The position numbers and the translations under genes are program-made. Positions 28,783 through 39,191 of a stretch of 64,000 nt of DNA are shown here, piece by piece (position 1 is the stretch's first letter; the number at the start of each line of letters is the position of its first letter). The notes below the pieces were generated by a model, which had not been told where the DNA came from, searched no databases, and saw only the letters and a list, made by a program, of their open reading frames with translations. Where the stretch lies: contig NC_019680.1 in assembly GCF_000316685.1 (NCBI RefSeq), positions 3,357,407 to 3,421,406 of the forward strand, read 5' to 3'. The DNA comes from Synechococcus sp. PCC 6312. Lineage in GTDB: Bacteria; Cyanobacteriota; Cyanobacteriia; Thermosynechococcales; Thermosynechococcaceae.

Positions 28783-28938
28783 CTAGACCAGCCAAAATTC
28801 GAGACTGAGAATAATATCCAACGGGGCTGGCAGCAAATTCCCCCGAAAATCTAAGAGTTGCCCCAAAAGGAGGTAACCTACCCCCAGTAACACTGCTACT
28901 ACTCCGGTCAGAATTGCTACCCACTTTGGTCGTTCCAT
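28783..28938 (-). CDS. Small single-span membrane protein (51 aa)
   Basis: A short frame starting at an ATG at 28938, reading MERPKWVAILTGVVAVL and then LLGVGYLLLGQLLDFRG and LLPAP, with a stop TAG at 28783. It has a basic N-terminus, one clear membrane helix (about residues 7-29) and a short C-terminal tail. The look is that of genuine small cyanobacterial thylakoid or plasma-membrane proteins. It sits between mlaD and the NDH-2 gene, all on the same strand. The family is not firmly recognised. Confidence 0.65.
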   Translation of the reverse strand: MERPKWVAILTGVVAVLLGVGYLLLGQLLDFRGNLLPAPLDIILSLEFWLV

Positions 28939-28988
28939 GCGCTGTTCCTTAACGTAATGAGAAGATCTCCGATCAGCCTAATCTAGGG

Positions 28989-30221
28989 TCAAGAGGGGTT
29001 GGGGGAAAGCAGGGGACTTGGTTCCGGGTCGGGTGGCGGAGCCGTAGCATTGACGGGCTGGGGAGGGACAACTATTTCTGCATCCCGGTGGGCGGTATTG
29101 GGGGCCAGGGCCGGCTGGTTGGGATGATGGGTTGAGGCCGGGGGCGTGGCCGACACTTGAGATTGTTGGGTCAGGGCGAGCAGTTGTTGTTCAAGCTCTA
29201 AACTGGAGGAAAATAAACGGCTTAGGCCCCGAATGAGTCGCCGTAAATCCTCTTGCAGTTCTTGGTCTCCCGATAGTTTAACGAGATCATTGGTAATTTT
29301 TTGGGTATTGATAAAGGTGGCTCGGGCCGCATCTAGGGTTTGGGCCAAGGAAAACATCACCGCCGGATTACTGAGAGTGCCCGAAATGGTATTTAAGTTG
29401 GCCGCGGCCTGGGAACCATTTTTCAGCAAGGCTTCTAAATCCGCAAGGACTGTGCTTTTTTCTAAGCGATTTAGAAATGGGGATAGGTTACCCAAAACTA
29501 ATTTGAGTTCCTGTCCAGATGCACTCAAGGTATTTAGAGTTGTGGTTAAAGTCCCTTTATTCACTTCGACTAGGCTAGTCACCTGATTGGCTGCTTGGGT
29601 GACAGAACGGGCCGCAGTCGAAAATTCTCGCAGTTGGACTCGGGCATCGGCACTAAGACGATTCACATTTTCGGCGGCGGTGGCCACTTTGGTAATGGCA
29701 GAATTGGTATTTTCAATCAGTTGCGATTGATCCAAACTATCGGCAATGGCATTGGCAGCGGTGATCAAATCATCAAGGCTTTTACCTGTCCGCCCTTGAA
29801 TTTTTTTCCCATTACAAATAATGATCGTGGGGTCACAATCGGCACTGACAGGGGAAAGATTTTCGGGAAGATCTGCTACCGCCACAACTTGGCGAAAATC
29901 CAGAAACGAACTGCCGACAAAGCCTGACTGCCGCACCTCGGGAATGGCATCACGGGGAATAATCACATCTCGCAGCTTGGCCTTGGCGATAATCCCCATT
30001 GGCCCGACTTGGACATCAGAAATACTGCCGACCCTAACGCCCCGATAGCGTACCGGTGTACCCACCACCAGGCCTGGGGCATCTGCCAAGGTAATGGTGA
30101 CTTCGTAGGTTTGCCCCGCAAAGAGATTTCCCCGCAGCCAGATCAAGGCTAGACCCAGCACCCCCAGGCCAATTAAAAACAGCAGGCCAACCACACTTTC
30201 CTGCATGACCCGAGATCTCAT
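28989..30221 (-). CDS. mlaD: MlaD/MCE-domain lipid-transport protein
   Basis: A 410-residue substrate-binding component of an Mla/TGD-type lipid importer. It has one N-terminal membrane anchor (VVGLLFLIGLGVLGLALIWL). An MCE domain follows (YEVTITLADAPGLVVGTPVRYRGVRVGSISDVQV; SFLDFRQV). A long helical region after that (about residues 160-350) should form the hexameric needle-like extension. A proline-rich tail ends it. It overlaps the ATPase gene by 4 bases (ATGA), so translation is coupled. The permease (mlaE) is not in this cluster. Confidence 0.9.
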   Translation of the reverse strand: MRSRVMQESVVGLLFLIGLGVLGLALIWLRGNLFAGQTYEVTITLADAPGLVVGTPVRYRGVRVGSISDVQVGPMGIIAKAKLRDVIIPRDAIPEVRQSGFVGSSFLDFRQVVAVADLPENLSPVSADCDPTIIICNGKKIQGRTGKSLDDLITAANAIADSLDQSQLIENTNSAITKVATAAENVNRLSADARVQLREFSTAARSVTQAANQVTSLVEVNKGTLTTTLNTLSASGQELKLVLGNLSPFLNRLEKSTVLADLEALLKNGSQAAANLNTISGTLSNPAVMFSLAQTLDAARATFINTQKITNDLVKLSGDQELQEDLRRLIRGLSRLFSSSLELEQQLLALTQQSQVSATPPASTHHPNQPALAPNTAHRDAEIVVPPQPVNATAPPPDPEPSPLLSPNPS

Positions 30222-31021
30222 TCGCTTTGGCCTCCAGCTAGGGGTGGTTCAATAATCCGAATTGGCCCGTGGACGGCCCCTTGGAGAAATTGATGCAGGT
30301 AGGGATCATCACAGGTGGGAATGTCACTCACAGTTCCTTGCCATCGTATCTTACCTTCATAAAGCAAAATCATTCGTCCTCCGGTGCGGTGAATTGTGCT
30401 GTGTTGGTGGGTAACAATGACATAAGTTGAGCAGGTGGTGGCGTGGAGGTTGCGGATCATGTCTTCAATGACGGTTGAGGCAATCGGATCCAGGCCCGCT
30501 GTGGGTTCATCGTAGAGCAAAATTTGGGGGTCATCATTTTTATCTTTGGGATTATCCATAATGGCTCGGGCAAAACTGACCCGTTTCCGCATTCCCCCGG
30601 ACAATTCTGCCGGATACAAATGCCCCATGTTCTCCAGGCCAACTAAGGCTAGTTTTTGGCTGACTAAGGTTTTGATTTCTGCACAGGAGAGATTGGTATT
30701 TTCCAACAGATGAAAGCCGACATTTTCTTCTACTGTCAAAGAATCAAAGAGGGCGGCCTGCTGAAAGACCATGCTCATGCGAATATCTCCCCTGCCCTCA
30801 TCCCAATCCCCATCTCGTTTCTGGCCATTCACATAGATTTCCCCCGTATCCGGCTGCGTTAAGCCCGCAATTAAACGCAGGATGGTGGATTTTCCAGTTC
30901 CCGATGGGCCAATGACCGCCAAAGCATCGCCCACATGTATGGCAAGGTTGACATGATCAAGAACGACCTTATCCCCAAAGGCTTTGCTGATATTCCGAAA
31001 CTCAATCAGGGGAACAGACAT
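30218..31021 (-). CDS. mlaF: Mla-type ABC transporter ATPase
   Basis: A 267-residue ATPase with Walker A GPSGTGKST, Q-loop VFQQAALFDSLTVEENV, signature LSGGMRKR and Walker B ILLYDEPTAGLDP. The GMRKR form of the signature and the neighbouring MCE gene identify it as the MlaF/TGD3 type, which energises phospholipid transport between envelope or thylakoid membranes. It overlaps mlaD by 4 bases downstream and is 6 bases from the HEAT-repeat gene upstream. All three therefore form one operon. Confidence 0.92.
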   Translation of the reverse strand: MSVPLIEFRNISKAFGDKVVLDHVNLAIHVGDALAVIGPSGTGKSTILRLIAGLTQPDTGEIYVNGQKRDGDWDEGRGDIRMSMVFQQAALFDSLTVEENVGFHLLENTNLSCAEIKTLVSQKLALVGLENMGHLYPAELSGGMRKRVSFARAIMDNPKDKNDDPQILLYDEPTAGLDPIASTVIEDMIRNLHATTCSTYVIVTHQHSTIHRTGGRMILLYEGKIRWQGTVSDIPTCDDPYLHQFLQGAVHGPIRIIEPPLAGGQSE

Positions 31022-31027
31022 AGCGGT

Positions 31028-31816
31028 TTAAATTAGTCCTTCCAATTCTTGGGCTTCAATGGCTTCGAGGCCCCGGGCATCTCCCAACTTCACCAAAGCA
31101 GCCCGGGCATCTTCCTGTACCCCCATATCCTCATCCTCCAGCGCGCCAATCAAGGCATCAATGGCCTGGCTATAGGTTTGCTCCACAGGAATCGCTCGAC
31201 AGAGTTGCCCCAAGGCCCAAGCCGCATTACTTCTGACGACCGCCATCGCATCTACAGTCAGAGCCTTGACTAAGGGAGGGACAGCCTGGGTTGCGGCCTC
31301 AATACTCACTTCTGCCATTTGCCCCAAGGAACTGGCCGCCCATAATCGCACCGCTGAAATATCTGTCAGTAAGGTTTCTGTTAAGGGTAAGAGGGAGCGG
31401 CTGTCTCGGCAATTCCCCAAGGCCCAAGTCACCCCTTTGCGGACATAGCCATTCCAATCTTGCTCCAGTTGTTGAATCAGAGGCTCCACAGCACTGGGAC
31501 TGGGATTGCGGCCCAAGGCATATGCGGCACTGACCCGAACGAGGGGACAAGAAGAAGAGAGGAGGTCAATGAGTGCGGGTATGGCCCTGGCATCTTCAAT
31601 TTCACAAAAAGCCCGCGCCGCCAGCATCCGTTGGGTAACATCCTCGGCAGTCAGCAGAGCTAGCATTTCATCGGGATCTGGCCGGGGCGGTTCAGTCACC
31701 TCAGCCCAATCTTCGTGATCGGCCAAGTTAACTTCGCTGATTATGGCTCCGTTCAGTTGGAGGTCACTGTCATCCATCATGGGTCTCTTTTGCAGCAATC
31801 CAGGCCTGGGGTTCAT
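31028..31816 (-). CDS. HEAT-repeat (PBS lyase-like) protein
   Basis: A 262-residue protein made of about five HEAT-like repeats (ARAIPALIDLLSSSCPLVRVSAAYALG; SAVEPLIQQLEQDW; VRSNAAWALGQLCRA; AIDALIGALEDEDMGVQEDARAAL). This fold is shared with bilin lyases such as CpcE/F and with NblB. Because it lies 6 bases upstream of mlaF in the same operon, it may be a scaffold for the transporter instead. An ATG at 31780 (MMDDSDLQ) could be the true start. Confidence 0.78.
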   Translation of the reverse strand: MNPRPGLLQKRPMMDDSDLQLNGAIISEVNLADHEDWAEVTEPPRPDPDEMLALLTAEDVTQRMLAARAFCEIEDARAIPALIDLLSSSCPLVRVSAAYALGRNPSPSAVEPLIQQLEQDWNGYVRKGVTWALGNCRDSRSLLPLTETLLTDISAVRLWAASSLGQMAEVSIEAATQAVPPLVKALTVDAMAVVRSNAAWALGQLCRAIPVEQTYSQAIDALIGALEDEDMGVQEDARAALVKLGDARGLEAIEAQELEGLI

Positions 31817-32017
31817 CCGAAAACTATTGCGGCTGCCTAGTTATGATCCATTAAACTACTGAGGGGCGGCTAAATCACCATCACACCGCTTGTGCAGCTA
31901 TAGAATAGCCTATTTACTCCCTGCAACTCGAGAATTTCCCGGCTGGGGCTGGAGAAACCCCCAACGTCCTTCCAAAGGCGCAAACTTGAGTCCTGTTGGA
32001 TTTCCAGGCCTGGACAC

Positions 32018-33832
32018 CTAGGACTCGTTTTGCAAGCGCAACACGGCCATAAAGGCTTCTTGGGGCACATCCACACTGCCAATGGCTTTCATCCGTTTTT
32101 TCCCAGCTTTTTGTTTTTCTAAGAGTTTCTTCTTCCGGGAAATATCACCGCCGTAGCATTTGGCTAGGACATCTTTCCGGAGGGCTGGGATACTCTCACT
32201 GGCCACTACCCGACTCCCAATCGAGGCCTGGATTGGAATTTTGAATTGGTGCCGCGGAATCAAGTCTTTGAGTTTTGTCACCAAGGCCCGACCCACGTTA
32301 TAGGCTTTATCCCGATGGACAATCGCCGCCAAAGAGTCCACCGGATCGCCACTGATCAAAATATCCAGCTTGACCAAATCATTTTCCCGATAGCCAATCA
32401 CGTGATATTCCATACTGGCATAGCCGCGGGAACGGGATTTCATCTGATCAAAAAAGTCGGTGACAATTTCCGCTAAGGGGAGTTCATAAATTAAGGTGGT
32501 TCGACCTTGGGTGAGGTAGCGCATATCTTTGAAAATTCCCCGCCGGGACTGGGCCAACTCCATCAAGGTGCCGACATAGGTTTCCGGGGTGATCATTTCC
32601 ACTTTGACGTAGGGTTCTTCAATTTTTTCCCGATGTTGCGGGTCTGGCAGGGTACTGGGATTGTCAATCATGATCACACCCTCTTTGAGCGTTGTCACCC
32701 GATACACTACCGAGGGAGCCGTGATGATTAAATCCAGGTTGTATTCCCGCTCTAAGCGTTCTTGGACAATTTCCATGTGGAGCAGGCCAAGGAAGCCACA
32801 GCGAAACCCAAAGCCCATGGCACTGGAGCTTTCCGGTTCATAGTTCAACGCCGCATCATTAAGCTTGAGTTTTTCCAGGGCTTCCCGCAGATCTTCAAAT
32901 TGGGCCGCATCGGTCGGGAACAGGCCACAGAACACCATCGGCTTGGCTTCGGCATATCCCGGCAGAGGTGCTTTAGCTGGTTTGCTGGCCAGGGTAATCG
33001 TATCGCCAACGCGGGCATCAATCACAGTTTTGATGGCAGCACCTAAGTAGCCGACTTCCCCGGCATGAAGCTCATCCACCTGGATCTGGCCTGGGGAGAG
33101 TATGCCCAACTCGTCAATCTCGTATTCTTTCCCCGATGCCATGAGGCGAATCCGATCTCCCTTTTTCAGCCGCCCATCCATGACCCGGAAATAGACAATC
33201 ACCCCGCGATAGGGATCGTAATAACTGTCAAAAATCAAAGCCCGCAAGGGTTCGTCAACGGTATCTTGGGGCGGAGGGACGAGGTGAATAATCGACTCTA
33301 AAATTTCCGGAATCCCAATCCCCTCTTTAGCCGAGGCGTGAACCGCTTGGGAACAATCCAGGCCGACAATTTCTTCAATTTCTCCTTTCACCCGCTCTGG
33401 TTCGGCTCCAGGGAGGTCAATTTTGTTGAGAACGGGAATAATTTCTAGGTTATGTTCCAGGGCTAAATAGACATTGGCCAAGGTTTGGGCTTCCACACCC
33501 TGGGAGGCATCCACGACTAATAAGGCCCCTTCACAAGCCGCCAATGACCGCGACACTTCATAGGAAAAGTCAACATGACCGGGGGTGTCAATCAGGTTCA
33601 AGACATACTTCTGCCCATCTTGGCCGGTGTAGTTCATCCGGGCGGCCTGGAGCTTAATCGTAATCCCCCGTTCCCGCTCTAAGTCCATGTTGTCGAGGAA
33701 TTGGGCCTTCATCTCCCGATCCGCCACGGTGCCAGTGAACTGTAACAACCGATCCGCCAGGGTGGATTTACCGTGATCAATGTGGGCAATAATCGAAAAG
33801 TTCCGAATGTGGGAGACAGGAGCGTCCGTCAT
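32018..33832 (-). CDS. lepA: Elongation factor 4 (back-translocating GTPase)
   Basis: A 604-residue translational GTPase. The G motifs are visible: G1 AHIDHGKST, switch region RERGITIK, G3 DTPGHVDFS and G4 [12 protein letters not shown]-like domains follow, and then the LepA-specific C-terminus ([49 protein letters not shown]). Full length. It is thought to remobilise stalled ribosomes under ionic stress. Confidence 0.98.
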   Translation of the reverse strand: MTDAPVSHIRNFSIIAHIDHGKSTLADRLLQFTGTVADREMKAQFLDNMDLERERGITIKLQAARMNYTGQDGQKYVLNLIDTPGHVDFSYEVSRSLAACEGALLVVDASQGVEAQTLANVYLALEHNLEIIPVLNKIDLPGAEPERVKGEIEEIVGLDCSQAVHASAKEGIGIPEILESIIHLVPPPQDTVDEPLRALIFDSYYDPYRGVIVYFRVMDGRLKKGDRIRLMASGKEYEIDELGILSPGQIQVDELHAGEVGYLGAAIKTVIDARVGDTITLASKPAKAPLPGYAEAKPMVFCGLFPTDAAQFEDLREALEKLKLNDAALNYEPESSSAMGFGFRCGFLGLLHMEIVQERLEREYNLDLIITAPSVVYRVTTLKEGVIMIDNPSTLPDPQHREKIEEPYVKVEMITPETYVGTLMELAQSRRGIFKDMRYLTQGRTTLIYELPLAEIVTDFFDQMKSRSRGYASMEYHVIGYRENDLVKLDILISGDPVDSLAAIVHRDKAYNVGRALVTKLKDLIPRHQFKIPIQASIGSRVVASESIPALRKDVLAKCYGGDISRKKKLLEKQKAGKKRMKAIGSVDVPQEAFMAVLRLQNES

Positions 33833-33915
33833 AGGGGGGATAACCAGGCCAATGCGACTAAAGTGTGAAGAAAGCTTACATAGATTGTGACACAGGTTAA
33901 TTAACCCTCAGCACT

Positions 33916-35289
33916 CTAAGTATTTCTCATCACCCAGGCCCGGTTTCTAATCATCTCTAAAGACTCATCTCGGCGCAGTTGACCATTTTCATAGACGACC
34001 TCTAACAAATCATCGGGGGCAGGTGGGGTGGTTTGATAGCCCGTTGCGGTTCTGACAAGAAACAGCCGTCCCTGTTTACTGGTTTTGTTCGGATCGGTGA
34101 CGGGTTTCTTGCGAATGGATCGAGACTGTCCCGCAACAGTAAGTTCACTGCATTTCATGGCAAATTTTTGGGTATCCCGGTTTGGTTTTTGCAGCAGCGC
34201 GCCCCCCATGCCAAAGGCTAGATTACTGGTGCTAAACCCCAATGCCTCGGTTTTGGCCAAGATAGCTTCAATACTCTCTGAATTGACTCCATCTCCCTGG
34301 ATAAGGCGCACTGAATTTAAGACCCGATAGCCTTTCTGATTTACCGTACTGCCAAAGTGGGTTTCGAGTTTTTGCAGAGCCATAGTGACTACTTCCACTG
34401 GATTCCCAGAGTCGGGCCGAATGACCACCGTTGCCCCAGAGTCAAGCACCTGTTGCCGTAACTGTTCGCCCCACAAGTGATCAATCGCATTCCAAAGGTC
34501 ATAGGAATCGGAAACGACGGCAACCACTGCCCCAGGCCTGGCAAATTGGTTCAACATATTGCGATAAGCATCAACTTCTTGGGCTTCTCCCCAGGCCGTG
34601 ATGGTGGAATGTTCCGCAGCTGGAATTGAGTAACCGGCCATCGGTGCGTGATAGTAATGGCGACCAAAGACTAAGGCCTGGACTGTATCGGTTCCACAAA
34701 AATTGACCAGATGGGCCAGACCGCCAATTCCAGAAGACTCACAACTGGAGACTCCCCGCGCCCCAAAATCATGCAACTTAAAGCCAATTTCGGCCTGGGG
34801 ATTATCGGCTGTGCGTTGGAGCGATTCATCGATCACGTGTTTTAACTGCCAGCTTTGGGTGGCCACCGTAATTGGATACCAGACGCGCATTAACAGCGTT
34901 TCTAACCAAGAGACCAGCCAAAAGGTTTGTGGATCCGTAGATTCCACCGTCATCAAAACATTATGAACCGGTACAACCAGGCCCTCAGGCACAGCTTTAA
35001 TTCGGATTGGTAGTTGCCCCTGGAGTTCTTCAACAACATAACGCCAACCGGCAATATTAAAAGGAACACCATGCAAGGCAAAAACTTCAGCCGCTTCCTC
35101 TACCATCCAGGCCTGGACGGGTTGACTGAGATAGCGTTTCAAAATGTATTGCAAACCAAAGAAAACCGTTTCGGGATATTTTCCGCCCCGGCTTTCGATA
35201 TAGGCATACAGTCCAGTTGTCTGGGGAGGATATTGTAACCAGTGACTCGCTTTATAGGAATCAATATCAAGAATCAAGTTATAGTCCAT
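33916..35289 (-). CDS. nadV: Nicotinamide phosphoribosyltransferase
   Basis: A 457-residue enzyme of the NAMPT family making NMN from nicotinamide and PRPP. The N-terminus DSYKASHWLQYPP, the segment FGLQYILKRYL, GFKLHDFGARGVSS, the catalytic-region SIPAAEHSTITAWG and VIRPDSGNP, and LAFGMGGALLQKPNRDTQKFAMK are family signatures. It heads a nicotinamide-salvage unit with the NMN adenylyltransferase/Nudix gene immediately upstream on the same strand, matching the Synechocystis slr0787-slr0788 arrangement. Confidence 0.94.
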   Translation of the reverse strand: MDYNLILDIDSYKASHWLQYPPQTTGLYAYIESRGGKYPETVFFGLQYILKRYLSQPVQAWMVEEAAEVFALHGVPFNIAGWRYVVEELQGQLPIRIKAVPEGLVVPVHNVLMTVESTDPQTFWLVSWLETLLMRVWYPITVATQSWQLKHVIDESLQRTADNPQAEIGFKLHDFGARGVSSCESSGIGGLAHLVNFCGTDTVQALVFGRHYYHAPMAGYSIPAAEHSTITAWGEAQEVDAYRNMLNQFARPGAVVAVVSDSYDLWNAIDHLWGEQLRQQVLDSGATVVIRPDSGNPVEVVTMALQKLETHFGSTVNQKGYRVLNSVRLIQGDGVNSESIEAILAKTEALGFSTSNLAFGMGGALLQKPNRDTQKFAMKCSELTVAGQSRSIRKKPVTDPNKTSKQGRLFLVRTATGYQTTPPAPDDLLEVVYENGQLRRDESLEMIRNRAWVMRNT

Positions 35290-35316
35290 AAATTCACCTC
35301 GAAAGTCGTCATTTTG

Positions 35317-35330
35317 TGATTAGTTAATCA
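35317..35330. promoter_or_regulatory. Palindrome TGATTA-GT-TAATCA upstream of nadV
   Basis: A perfect 6+6 inverted repeat with a 2-base centre, 27 bases before the nadV start codon. In other cyanobacteria this pathway is controlled by the Nudix-type repressor NrtR, and the position would suit an operator. The exact motif is not one I can match, so the binding protein is unknown. Confidence 0.4.
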
Positions 35331-35437
35331 GTTGATACCGATGACAATGCTCAATAAACAAAGTCATGGGAAGTGAATTGAAAATGTATCAAAATTATGA
35401 ATGTTAATCGAAAACGCTATGCAAGCAGAATCAGAGC

Positions 35438-36496
<1,059 letters not shown>

Positions 36497-36559
36497 CTAG
36501 CTCAATAATAGTAGAACTTACCAAAATTCGTCAAGAAAGAACATCCAGGCATCACAAAA

Positions 36560-36600
36560 CCCCGCCGATGAGCCAAAATATAAGGCTGTCAAAAGCGGGG
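36560..36600. terminator. Nested hairpin between nadM and aqpZ
   Basis: The outer arms are CCCCGC (36560-36565) and GCGGGG (36595-36600). An inner hairpin AGCC (36571-36574) / GGCT (36584-36587) with a 9-base loop lies inside. It is located just after the aqpZ stop in transcript sense. No long T tract follows on either strand, so it is either a weak terminator or an RNA-stabilising structure. Confidence 0.4.
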
Positions 36601-36630
36601 CTGGGTTAAAATTTAGGTTGACGTATTTTC

Positions 36631-37389
36631 TTATTCGGCTGATTCTGGTTCTGAACTGGCCACTTCAAAGATATTGAGATAGACATAGCCGGCCGCAATT
36701 GCTCCCACAATTGGCGCTAACCAAAACAACCACAGTTGGCTAATCAACTCAACTCCGGCAAACAAAGCAACTCCAGTACTGCGGGCTGGGTTCACAGAGG
36801 TATTGGTGACCGGAATACTGATCAAGTGGATCAGGGTTAAGCACAAACCAATCGCAACTGGAGCCAATCCTTGGGGGGCCCGTTTATCCGTTGCGCCTAA
36901 AATCACCAGCAGGAACATAAAGGTCATGACAACTTCGGTAATCAATGCTGCCACCAGGCCATAGCCCCCCGGAGAATGCGCCCCAAAGCCATTAGTTGCC
37001 AAGGGATTACTGCCCCCTAAGACAAAGCCACCGCCCCGCCCTGAAGCAATTAAATAGACCAGGCCACCGGCAATGACCGCCCCAATCACCTGAGCGACAA
37101 TGTAGGGTAATAATTCCGAACTGCGAAACCGCTTCCCGGCCCATAACCCAAAGGAGACTGCTGGATTTAGATGACAGCCGGAAATATGGCCAATCGCAAA
37201 AGCCATCGTCAGAACTGTTAACCCAAAGGCCAAGGCCACCCCTAAAAAGCCCAGACCAAAAAAGTTAGGATCTTTCTCGACAACGGCACTATAGGGAAAC
37301 CCAGCGGCTAAGACGGCACTCCCGCATCCCCCCAGCACTAACCAGAATGTGCCAATCAGTTCCGCTAAACAGCGTGTCATTAACGGCAT
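36631..37389 (-). CDS. aqpZ: Aquaporin Z-type water channel
   Basis: A 252-residue six-helix channel. Both NPA half-helices are present ([12 protein letters not shown] and [13 protein letters not shown]), with a conserved N-terminal [22 protein letters not shown]. The selectivity-filter arginine follows the second NPA, as in water-specific aquaporins. In cyanobacteria this channel supports osmotic responses. It is monocistronic with its own upstream region. Confidence 0.95.
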   Translation of the reverse strand: MPLMTRCLAELIGTFWLVLGGCGSAVLAAGFPYSAVVEKDPNFFGLGFLGVALAFGLTVLTMAFAIGHISGCHLNPAVSFGLWAGKRFRSSELLPYIVAQVIGAVIAGGLVYLIASGRGGGFVLGGSNPLATNGFGAHSPGGYGLVAALITEVVMTFMFLLVILGATDKRAPQGLAPVAIGLCLTLIHLISIPVTNTSVNPARSTGVALFAGVELISQLWLFWLAPIVGAIAAGYVYLNIFEVASSEPESAE

Positions 37390-37599
37390 TATTTACCCTC
37401 CCCGGAATAAACTTAATTTTATGCGTGATAGCTAATTAGATGAGAGACTACCCCCGGCTATGTGGCCAGCGATGGGGCGATCTGAACCCAATTTAAGTGA
37501 ATTTGGCCCGAAAATTACTTAAGAAATCGTTATTTTCTAATGGGAATTACAACGCCGCACGCCAGCCTCTAAATTAAAGAAAGCTTAAATAATAAACTA

Positions 37600-37980
37600 A
37601 TGGATTGTATTTATCTCCCAGGCCAACGCTATTACGGCTACACAGGCGCGCTCCCCGAAGAACAAATTTTGGGGCAATGGTTTCAAGTAGATCTAAAACT
37701 GTGGCTCGACTTAGAACCGGCCATCCAAACCGATGATCTCAACCAGGCCCTCGACTACCGCGATGTAATTGCCCAAATTAAACATCTCTTTACCAGCCAA
37801 CGCTTTACCTTAGTCGAAACACTCGCCGGAGAAATTGCCGCCCTTGGCCTGGAATTTCCGCAAGTCCAAGCCGTTGAAGTTCATCTCACCAAACTCGCCC
37901 CGCCCATTCCCGATTACACCGGCCAGATCACGATTCAAATTCGCCGGAACCGCCCCGCCCCCCCCAGTTCTGAAAATTGA
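37600..37980 (+). CDS. folB: Dihydroneopterin aldolase
   Basis: A 126-residue folate-pathway enzyme converting dihydroneopterin to 6-hydroxymethyldihydropterin and glycolaldehyde. It shows the family N-terminus (YYGYTGALPEEQ), QVDLKLWLDL, the conserved DYRDVIAQI and the catalytic-lysine segment VHLTKLAPPIPD. The end is proline-rich. map follows 42 bases downstream. Confidence 0.93.
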   Translation: MDCIYLPGQRYYGYTGALPEEQILGQWFQVDLKLWLDLEPAIQTDDLNQALDYRDVIAQIKHLFTSQRFTLVETLAGEIAALGLEFPQVQAVEVHLTKLAPPIPDYTGQITIQIRRNRPAPPSSEN

Positions 37981-38022
37981 TAGCAGAAACGACTATCCTA
38001 AAAAAGATAAGTAGAATACCCC

Positions 38023-38868
38023 ATGCCCATCGCGCCGCCCTCCATGAATATTTTGACGAACTTCTTCTCCCCCGCTAATGCCCCCGTCCAAACCCGGCCT
38101 CGCAAAGGCATCGAAATCAAATCCCGCCGGGAAATTGAGATCATGCGCCAGGCCTCGACCATTGTGGCCACCGTCCTCAAAGAAATTTCGGAACTAATTA
38201 AACCTGGCATGACCACCGCCGACCTCGATGCCTATGCCGAAAAACGCATCCGAGACATGGGCGCTACCCCCAGCTTTAAGGGCTATCAGGGATTTCCCGC
38301 TTCCATTTGCTCCTGCATCAATCATGAAGTGGTTCACGGCATTCCCAGCAAACGGAAAATGATTCGCAATGGGGATATTGTCAAAGTCGATACCGGGGCC
38401 TATTTCAATGGCTTTCACGGAGATTCCTGCATCACCATTGCCGTCGGAGAAGTTACACCCGCAGCCGCCAAACTTGTCCAAGTTGCTGAGGAAGCACTCT
38501 TTAAGGGGATTGAACAGGTCAAAGAGGGCAATTACATTCTCGACTTGGCCGGGGCGATTCAAGACCATGTGGAAGCTAACGGTTTTGTTATCGTAGAAGA
38601 CTTTACAGGGCATGGGGTGGGGCGGAATCTCCACGAAGAACCCTCGGTGTTTAATTTCCGTACCAATGAGCTAAAAAATGTCCGCCTCCGGGAAGGAATG
38701 ACCTTAGCCATCGAACCCATTCTCAATGCTGGCTCGAAAAATGTCCGCATCTTAGGGGATCGCTGGACGGCGGTGACGGTGGATAATTCTCTCTCGGCCC
38801 AGTTTGAACATACTGTCCTAGTCACCAAAACAGGCCACGAAATCCTTACAGATCGGCGGGGACTTTAG
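38023..38868 (+). CDS. map: Methionine aminopeptidase, type I
   Basis: Removes the initiator Met from nascent proteins. The 281-residue protein has the metal ligands in [17 protein letters not shown] (two Asp), [14 protein letters not shown] (His), MTLAIEPIL (Glu) and [10 protein letters not shown] (Glu). The substrate-binding His lies in NHEVVHGIP. The first 27 residues are an extension before [15 protein letters not shown]. An internal ATG at 38047 is a possible alternative start. Confidence 0.96.
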   Translation: MPIAPPSMNILTNFFSPANAPVQTRPRKGIEIKSRREIEIMRQASTIVATVLKEISELIKPGMTTADLDAYAEKRIRDMGATPSFKGYQGFPASICSCINHEVVHGIPSKRKMIRNGDIVKVDTGAYFNGFHGDSCITIAVGEVTPAAAKLVQVAEEALFKGIEQVKEGNYILDLAGAIQDHVEANGFVIVEDFTGHGVGRNLHEEPSVFNFRTNELKNVRLREGMTLAIEPILNAGSKNVRILGDRWTAVTVDNSLSAQFEHTVLVTKTGHEILTDRRGL

Positions 38869-39191
38869 AGACATAAACCCATGAACATCAACAGTTAGCA
38901 GAGAAGTCAATGGGTAGTTGAGCTTCTTTAGTAGAATTAAGGCCTTACTTAGAGTTTCCGTAGCACTCCCGCTTCCAAACTGAAGACAGGCAGATTTTAG
39001 AACTTTGGATTTGGGACACTCTCATCAATCCGACAAGGGTCATTGCCAATGCCGATAAAATCTTATTAGAAGCAATATAAGCCCAGAAACCAGGCCACGA
39101 ACGCTGTTAAACTGAGGGGCAACTTATTGAGATGCGAATGGGTCTAAGAACTGACCTGTAGTTTAGGGTATGCCGTGATCCCAGGCCTGGT
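38869..39191 (-). other. 323-bp intergenic region with possible transposase remnant
   Basis: On the minus strand a 50-codon open stretch follows a stop near 39105. It reads AYIASNKILSALAMTLVGLM and then QSSKICLSSVWKREC, vaguely like the N-terminal helical region of IS4-type transposases. There is no start codon in a sensible place, no DDE motif and no inverted repeats. The call is weak. Otherwise the gap holds only the CCAGGCCTGG word at 39181, just before the permease start. Confidence 0.2.

Noticed and set aside
28733-28924. A 63-codon minus-strand frame between mlaD and the NDH-2 gene
   Set aside because: It overlaps the better-looking 51-codon membrane-protein frame in another phase and has a serine/glycine-rich composition typical of shadow frames.
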